From Phoronis ovalis (taxonomy: Eukaryota > Phoronida > Phoronidae): a stretch of 12,990 nucleotides of DNA. The notes beneath the pieces are model-generated. The model worked only from the letters and a program-made list of their open reading frames with translations, was not told the origin of the DNA and searched no databases. Shown piece by piece: positions 7,802 through 12,990 of the stretch; position 1 is the stretch's first letter, and each line of letters starts with the position of its first letter. A program made the translations under genes and the position numbers. The stretch spans positions 1-12,990 of the forward strand of contig JAOXYB010041216.1 of assembly GCA_028565635.1 (NCBI GenBank), written 5' to 3'.

Positions 7802-8012
7802 TATCCTTCTGGCAAGAGACTCAAACATGGTATATTATTTTGAACTTGACTGTTGATTCTATTTTACATCTTCAAAAATGTTTTGTTGCAGCTTCACCAA
7901 ATGGCTTTTATCCCTGTATCTTATAGTTGGTAGATCCTACACTTATGACTTTGTTTGTATTATACAGTTTTCATTAGAGCAGCATTGTATGCATTCTTGT
8001 CTCTGATATTAC

Positions 8013-8126
8013 TTATTCAAAAGTTTTAGTTGTATCCTTATACTCTCCGTCAGGAGCTACAAAGTTTTTTACTGGTGGTGTGTCAACAGGTCCTTCTCGT
8101 TGAAATGGTATTAATGCTTCGTCAAG
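8013..8126 (-). CDS. MRPL40: MRPL40 exon 5 (last coding)
   Basis: Acceptor TTTTTTGTAG. It encodes LDEALIPFQREGPVDTPPVK, then NFVAPDGEYKDTTKTFE and TAA. The P-F-x-x-E-G-P-x-x-T-P-P motif and the D-G-x-Y-x-D-T end are family features. The protein stops slightly earlier than the human one. Confidence 0.9.
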   Translation of the reverse strand, partial: LDEALIPFQREGPVDTPPVKNFVAPDGEYKDTTKTFE

Positions 8127-11100
8127 CTACAAAAAAGTAAACAAAAATTATGAAAACGATATAAATGGAAAGAATATTGCAACTATTTTTTTTACTAATT
8201 CTGATACTTATAAGTTTTATTATCAAAGTATGTCAAAATTTGTAAAAATTCTATCCAACAATTCTTTTTTTCATAAAAGCTGTTCTGTCTAAAATTACAA
8301 TCAAGGGGTCGAACTGAAATATTTCCACAAAAATCCTAGTAATTCAAACATTTTTATTCCTAATTTAAATTACATTTCAATTATTTTTTCGTTCTCCTTG
8401 ATAGTTATTTGTAACAAAACAGCAATAATTATAATAAACATACAAACTATCGGATTTGCACAATAAATGACTTCAGCTTACTGTAACTGCTTGTAAATAC
8501 AGTTCCTCGGACTCATTCCTCAGCTCTTCAAGAGCTTTTTCTTGTGATGTTATAGCTTTGCCTAAAATAAAAATCAAAAACTTTTTAAGAACAACTCAGC
8601 AAAACAAACATCCCATATTTAGTGCTGTTCTATATTACCAGTACTTCTATCTCGTTACATTTATGCACTCTTAGATTTTTAATCAAATCCTATCCCTAAC
8701 TCTTGTTCCATACATGTGAAACAGTCCTTACAATTACAAGCACCTAAACTTGGGACGAACAGTGTTGTAGTGAGGTATTTACTATAGTTTACAACGAAAT
8801 GCAACCCTGTAGTATAATGGTGTTTCGTTTGTGATGTCGTATTTTGCAATGAGGACATTAATTTGAATGTTCCCACTGCGGTTCCAGTTAATGCTGTAAT
8901 ACCTTTGTTGCGTAACTAATGTCCTCATTATAAAATGCAACGTCACGAACGAAATGCCACTATACCGCAGGGTCAGATTTCGTTGCAAACGATAGTAATA
9001 TATGCTGATATATTTGTAAGATGAGTTTTATTCCAGTGATGTGCTTTTTGCACACCGTGGTTTCTGTAATTTTTTAGTACAGTTTACATTGATATTAATA
9101 TTTTTAGTGCCAGTGGCGCGTGGTTTTTTGCACCATCAAAAGTTGCACTTGAGATAAATAGATTTTACTGCTTTTTGCATGTTTCACATCACATATGACT
9201 TCAGAAGTGCCAAATCTTATGGGCAACATGTATCATTATTATTTAATTTATCACTGTTACCTTTAATTAATAAATTGATCATTCAGATAACAAACCTATT
9301 GCAAGAATTTCAGCTTTATGTTGTTTCCACTTATATCTCGCCCAGTCTTTAACCAATAATGCCCTAGCTTCTGTCTCTTCAAAGCTTAATGGAGGTATAT
9401 CTCGCTTTCTTAATCTGTAAAGTTTAATCAATGTCATGTATGGAAAACTGGTCAAGCTCCAAATATTACAATCTCTAATCTGGACAGTACATAAACATTG
9501 TATTGTAAAGTTGTGTGTGGGCTTTAAATATCCGCATTAGAAACATCATTAATACCGATACGAGTAATGAAATAAAAAATACATTTATTAAATTTTTGTT
9601 TTGTAATAATAATGTAAAGAATGCAGGCTACAGCAATCTTCAAATAATACCAGTCCAATGTAGAAAAAATACTCTCTAAATGCCTCCTCTTATTATTTTA
9701 TGTCCATAAATCTCTTCTCAATAATTAAAAGAACTTTTAGATGGAGAAACATTCCACTTACACATTGGCAATATGTCAAAAATAAAAGAATAATCGTTTA
9801 ACAATTATACACAGAATTATAACTCACTCAACTTCCTTTAGAGCCCGTCTGTCACCAATTATTTCATCAATGGGTTTCAGTTTTCTAGCAAATCTTGAGA
9901 GTCTTTTAATAGATTTTTCAATTTTCTTTTTCCTTCGTAAATCTCGTGCATGCACTACAGCAGGATCAACTCTTTTCTTCTTTTTCAATGGCTCACCACT
10001 AAAATACATAGATATAAACTAATTACCATACAAATAGGAATTAAAGAACACATTTTTTGGTTAATCTTTTAATCTATAGATAACAGACAAAGCTAAAACT
10101 AAGAATTAACTTACAGATTCAACAAAGTTCAGCTCATCCACTTTTCTATGATCAAGAATTCTAATAAGTGTATACATGCTAGTTCAATTACAAGTTTTTT
10201 TGATTTTGGAAGAAATTACAGTGGATCATATTTTCATTATACAAAAGATGTGGAAAACATTTTTTTAATGTTAATTGCAAAATATACGTTAGTTGTGTGT
10301 TAGTAATGATCACGACCCTCCATACCAGGTTAGCGGATAAAAGACTGGCAGATAAGTAGATACCATGTGACTGGTAAAATTTGTTATATATTCATGTGTT
10401 GTTTTTATACCATGGACAGAATTCTATTAATTAAATGACAATACCCTCTACTACGGGTAGACATTACTCCATTAATACTGTTTGCAAAAAAGTGGTACCC
10501 TATGTATAGTTGTACGTGGTACTATGCCCTTTACTTAGCTATTTATGTTGTCGTGCAGTTGCATGTCCTCGCAAATGGTAGTAAGAAATCTAAAGCCATT
10601 TGGTACTAGCATTCTTTAACAGACATTTTTCTGGCACAGTGTAAGCTACAGAATTGTGTGCAGCTGTAACCACGTTTTCAATAAAACATGATGATGTTGA
10701 GTAAGTAATTAGCACCTACCATAAATAAGTTGTTGCACGGAAATCTAACATGGGTTGAGTACGAATTGACCTAGTGCACTGTAAAGTAGTGTTTAATGCA
10801 AGTCTGCAAAGGAAATATAACCATAATAATAAAAATTACTACAAAACGCAACATTTGTATTAATCGAATACTGTCAATACCGATAATTTTCACATTAAAC
10901 TACCAAAAAATTTGTGTACCATATCATAACATTACTACTTTTTAATGGAAGCTTTAACACACCTTTTAATATAACCAACAACAGCACTCGTGAATCATGA
11001 TTCACAATGTCATTATTACTACAAGTAATGTTTTAAGAACAAACGTGATTTTATGCACAATAAGTCAATACAAGTTCTTGAGGTTTCACCCAGGTTTTAC

Positions 11101-12393
11101 ACTTAGCCTACTAGTTGTAAATTTAAAAGCTTCTAGATTGTCGTGCACTTTATCTTCTATGTCTAGATAAGAGTTGTAGGTAGCCATTCTTAAAGTTGGG
11201 ATCCCAGTTAATTTCGCTATGAAATTGTGTTCGAACAGGTTTTCTCATATCAACATTCTATACAAGTCTAAAAAAATCCATCCTTTAGTTTTCCATACCT
11301 TCTCAACTAACGTCTGGGCTTAACCATAGTTAATTTTTCTTAATATTTTCTTGAAAAGCAGAAGAATGATAGTCCTTTTACGTATAAAGTATCCACGAAA
11401 GTCTTGAAACCAATCAAGTTACAAATCAAACCTTACATGTATATAGATGTGCATATTTTGACTCGGTCAAAAACGCCTGTTTCGTGAACAACAATATACG
11501 TTCATTGTCTAATCACAACATATTCTTATATTGTATCCATGTCCGCCATGTTTAACAGTTCCCATTTTCGCTAATAGATGGCAAATTTTGGTGGAACGAC
11601 AAAAAGTCCACATTTTCACCAATTACTTGGCTAATACAGCAAACTCTTAGAAAATATTTTGGTAGGTAATATTAGGTATGTTAGAACTTATTTTTGAGTG
11701 AAACACCCTGAGTGTCAGAGCCTATAAACCTCCGCTGCAATGCAGGAGTCAATTGAAAGCCAGGCCCCTAGGGACCCGGGAATAGCAGAGCAAATAACAG
11801 GGGATTACAATCAGACAGTCCAGATGGATTACCGGAGATGTTTCATGATCGGAAAACAGAGCCGGGATTATTGACCGGTGACGTTCAAAAATACAGCAGG
11901 AGATGACGGGGGCATATTATACCTATTATTTAAGCTGCAATTTTTTCTGCTTTTTGAGATAATATTATTAATATTTATAATAAACAAAAATTGACTATGG
12001 TCAAGCCCAACCGTTACTCGTTAGTTGAGAATGAACGGAACACCAACGAATGGATTTATTCAGACTCATCTTTGAGCACAAGAATTGGACTAAATGCCTC
12101 AAGTGTCAGGTGAGTAGTGAATAGTATTCAGTATTACTGTATTAGTATTATAATAGTAAACAAATACTGAAATAGTAAGAAAAGCACCGGTTCGGACTCG
12201 GAGAACCGGACAAAATCTGGCGCAAATCTATCACATTTAAAAAGTTTCAGTTTAAAATACATCAGTATCGACATATGTATGTACCGCAAAACGAATTTAT
12301 GCAGTAAAATTACACCTGGAATTCCTGTTAAACCAGTAGTTACAAAGTTTACCTGGATAAAGCTCCAATTAAATTTTTCACGGGCGCAGCCAT
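8013..12393 (-). CDS. MRPL40: Mitochondrial ribosomal protein L40 (mL40), five exons
   Basis: The protein is a large-subunit component of the mitochondrial ribosome, made in the cytosol and imported. Exons, in order on the minus strand: 12393-12353, 9998-9828, 9414-9296, 8561-8482, 8126-8013. Every junction has AG/GT and the phases (2, 2, 1, 0) agree, giving 525 nt: 174 residues and TAA. Family hallmarks appear in order: EPLKKKKRVDP just after the N-terminus, a basic helical stretch (RRKKKIEKSIKRL), LKPIDEI, PPLSFEETEARALLVKDWARY, KALEELRNESEELYLQAV, IPFQREGPVDTPP and APDGEYKDTTK at the C-terminus. Human MRPL40 is about 206 residues; the shortfall is at the N-terminus, where the targeting sequence is short (MAAPVKNLIGALS). 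A small undetected exon in the 2.35-kb intron 1 would have to keep phase. Intron 3 carries a foldback element. Confidence 0.88.
8482..8561 (-). CDS. MRPL40: MRPL40 exon 4
   Basis: Acceptor ATTTTAG; donor ACA|GTAAGC. It encodes a Glu-rich helix (KAITSQEKALEELRNESEEL) matching the family's Gln/Glu-rich region. Confidence 0.88.
8776..9002. repeat. Foldback element in MRPL40 intron 3, about 89-bp arms
   Basis: The left arm (8776-8864) and right arm (8913-9002) are inverted copies: TTACAACGAAATG pairs against CGTTGCAAACG-side sequence, GTTTCGTTTGTGATG against CGTCACGAACGAAATG, and AATGAGGACATTA against TAATGTCCTCATT. I estimate about 80% identity by eye. Most differences are transitions, several at CpG versus TpG/CpA, as expected from methylation decay. 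The loop is about 48 bp. This is probably a MITE-type insertion. In the MRPL40 pre-mRNA it would form a long hairpin, because transition differences often still pair as G-U. Confidence 0.75.
9296..9414 (-). CDS. MRPL40: MRPL40 exon 3
   Basis: Acceptor TTACAG; donor ATAG|GTTTGT. It encodes the best-conserved part of the family, PPLSFEETEARALLVKDWAR, then YKWKQHKAEILAI. Confidence 0.9.
9828..9998 (-). CDS. MRPL40: MRPL40 exon 2
   Basis: Bounded by TATTTTAG (acceptor) and GA|GTGAGT (strong donor). It encodes the family signature EPLKKKKRVDPAVV and the basic helix, ending in GDRRALKEV plus two bases of a Glu codon. Confidence 0.9.
10010..11260. other. MRPL40 intron 1, 3' half; no other gene recognised
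   Basis: AT-rich sequence without a convincing exon. A perfect 16-bp palindrome, GTGAATCATGATTCAC, lies at 10990-11005; it contains TGATTCA/TGAATCA, close to AP-1-type sites, though chance is likely. Confidence 0.5.
11262..11374 (-). repeat. Diverged inverted copy of the 11941-12070 segment
   Basis: Read on the minus strand, this has TTCTGCTTTTCAAGAAAATA, then AAAAATTAACTATGGTTAAG and CCC, then GTTAGTTGAGAA and GGATGGATTTTTTTAGACTT. The plus strand at 11941-12070 has the same blocks in the same order, apart from an extra stretch of about 18 bp before the ATG and scattered substitutions. Here the frame after the ATG closes at once (Met-Val-Lys-Pro-Arg-Arg-stop). It is either a decayed duplicate of the candidate exon or a second member of a dispersed repeat. 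Confidence 0.6.
11700..11990 (+). promoter_or_regulatory. CpG-richer region, candidate promoter / 5' UTR
   Basis: This is the most CpG-dense part of the right half (CCGCTGC, CCCGGG, ACCGGAG, GATCGG, GCCGGG, GACCGGTGACG, GACGGGGG). It lies directly upstream of the candidate first exon at 11997 and contains a half-CRE-like TGACGTTC at about 11879. A 44-codon frame, 11740-11874 (MQESIESQAPRDPG...), could be an upstream ORF; I do not recognise it. Confidence 0.35.
11997..12109 (+). CDS. Candidate first exon of an unidentified gene (alternative A)
   Basis: The ATG at 11997 opens 37 codons plus AG, ending at a consensus donor GTCAG|GTGAGT. The peptide starts MVKPNRYSLVENERNTNEWI and continues YSDSSLSTRIGLNASSV; it is polar and unlike any family I can name. 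It lies after the CpG-richer region and within intron 1 of MRPL40, on the opposite strand. Against it, the segment shares ancestry with the inverted copy at 11262-11374, so it may belong to a repeat. It ends in phase 2, like the candidate exon at 12495. Confidence 0.4.
12187..12227. other. Small GC-rich hairpin and E2F-like half site
   Basis: CCGGTTC (12187-12193) and GAACCGG (12203-12209) can pair around 9 bases. TGGCGCAAA (12219-12227) is an E2F-like sequence in reverse. Both fall between the two candidate plus-strand first exons. Confidence 0.3.
12353..12393 (-). CDS. MRPL40: MRPL40 exon 1 (mitochondrial targeting sequence)
   Basis: The ATG lies in AAAATGGCTGCG and the exon encodes 13 residues plus two bases before TCCAG|GTAAAC. 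The peptide MAAPVKNLIGALS has a Lys, several hydrophobic residues and no acidic ones, which fits a presequence. Its final AG pairs with the single leading T of exon 2 to complete a Ser codon. The assignment rests on phase, peptide character and the promoter next to it, because this part of the family is not conserved. Confidence 0.7.
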
Positions 12394-12494
12394 TTTAAAA
12401 TCTTCCCACAATACCTTTCTTCACATTTCGCGCCAAATCCAAAGTACTTCCGCCATACAGCTGAATTCGAACTTCTTATGTTTGTTGGTAGAAA
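12394..12494. promoter_or_regulatory. Probable bidirectional promoter, MRPL40 and divergent gene
   Basis: About 100 bp separate the MRPL40 ATG (minus, 12393) from the divergent ATG (plus, 12495). It holds TTTCGCGCCAAA (12426-12437), a near-symmetric E2F consensus, and ACTTCCGCCATA (12446-12457), which on the minus strand reads TATGGCGGAAGT, an overlapping YY1-type and ETS/GABP-type site. GABP (NRF-2) sites are common in nuclear genes for mitochondrial proteins. The MRPL40 start is itself inside AAAATGGC. There is no TATA box at a useful distance. Function is inferred from the motifs and head-to-head spacing. Confidence 0.6.
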
Positions 12495-12553
12495 ATGGTG
12501 CTAGAGAACAGTGGGAAGTACAAAGCGGACAAGGAAGATGGTGGGACAGTCCG
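12495..12553 (+). CDS. Candidate first exon of divergent gene (alternative B)
   Basis: The ATG at 12495, in GAAAATGG, opens 19 codons plus CG before a GTTAGT donor. The peptide MVLENSGKYKADKEDGGTV is hydrophilic and not one I recognise. If unspliced, the frame would run to a TGA at 12621-12623. It faces away from MRPL40 across the likely shared promoter and ends in phase 2 with the start of an Arg codon, as does the candidate at 11997. Both could splice to one downstream exon beyond the window. Confidence 0.45.
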
Positions 12554-12623
12554 GTTAGTTAAGTTTGTTATTAATCTGTCTGTAATTTCTAAAATTTGTG
12601 TCAAATCTTATAGTTTTACGTGA

Positions 12624-12990
12624 CTGCCAGACTGGGCTAGCGCTGTAGCATGATAGAGTACCATTGGATTGTTACTGTTCAGTGTTGGTCTAGCCTATTA
12701 AACTGACGTATTGGTTCTAACTCTTTCCTATTCAAAAACTATCGTCTTTCCAAATTAGCAAAAGGATGAAAATTCTCACACAGCAATGCTCCGATGGTCT
12801 TAGTTAATTGTTATTACTCATATTACTATTAGTACTAGCCGATACCCGTAAAATTACGGGCAATAATGAGGGTTACATAAAATTTGAATAGCTATCTAAC
12901 TGAATGATCGGGTGTTAAAGATTGAAAAGGGACAAATAAGATATGCAGAAAATAAAGTGTTTACTTTTAAATAATGTTTATTGAGCGATA
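12624..12990 (+). other. Probable intron of the divergent gene
   Basis: AT-rich with no exon seen. CCCGTAA and TTACGGG at 12845-12860 form a perfect 7-bp stem with a 2-base gap, probably chance. Confidence 0.4.

Noticed and set aside
10115-10177. Minus-strand exon-like stretch with a CT|GTAAGT donor, possibly an extra MRPL40 exon
   Set aside because: It ends in phase 0, which does not fit exon 2 (needs phase 2), and has no pyrimidine tract before it.
11160-11260. Minus-strand frame reading MRKPVRTQFHSEINW, considered as a targeting-sequence exon
   Set aside because: No donor in a usable phase before its stop, and it is acidic/aromatic where a presequence should not be.
12187-12209. CCGGTTCGGACTCGG as a tRNA T-arm
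   Set aside because: No matching acceptor, D or anticodon arms around it; a simple 7-bp hairpin explains it.
1-12990. CRISPR arrays, bacterial operons, defence systems, rRNA or tRNA genes
   Set aside because: No regularly spaced identical repeats, no Shine-Dalgarno-led gene runs and no structured RNA gene seen; the intron-containing gene shows the DNA is eukaryotic.

Overview
The window looks like nuclear DNA from an animal, most likely a mollusc and probably a bivalve. It is AT-rich, and its genes are split into short exons with GT-AG introns. The identifiable proteins are animal ones: mitochondrial ribosomal protein L40, a fibrinogen-like domain of the contactin-associated-protein/coral-skeletal-protein type, and a WD40-like N-terminus. 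Foldback elements and dispersed repeats take up much of the rest. There is no sign of bacterial gene organisation, and most open frames of 60-100 codons are chance frames in AT-rich DNA. The species call is inference.

Layout. 1-600: AT-rich, nothing recognised. 603-905: a short stretch that looks coding but is broken across frames. 1187-1850: repeat DNA, namely a small direct repeat, one copy of an A-rich dispersed repeat, and a foldback element. 2031-2640 (+): decayed fibrinogen-like domain with three frame breaks. 3070-4220: strongly T-biased strand without a credible gene. 4221-4624: probable retrotransposon LTR with a polypurine-like tract before it and a primer-binding-site-like sequence after it. 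4870-5187: two consecutive inverted-repeat elements. 5388-5490 (-): probable first coding exon of a WD40-like protein, with a TATA-less promoter near 5590-5630. 5940-7515: composite repeat block with two degenerate arrays of about 30 bp and a second copy of the A-rich repeat.

The best-supported gene is MRPL40 on the minus strand, 12393 down to 8013. It has five exons whose phases all agree and together give 174 codons plus a stop. An 89-bp-arm foldback element lies in its intron 3. Exon 1 is about 100 bp from an oppositely oriented start codon at 12495, so 12394-12494 is a probable bidirectional promoter with E2F-like and ETS/YY1-like motifs. On the plus strand, two candidate first exons (11997-12109 and 12495-12553) end in the same phase, each with the first two bases of an arginine codon. 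They may be alternative starts of one gene lying mostly beyond the right edge. Sequence around the first candidate has a diverged inverted copy at 11262-11374.

I found no convincing new biological system. The items most worth checking are the paired candidate first exons with their inverted copy, the single LTR flanked by both priming signals, and the set of foldback elements, one of them inside MRPL40.
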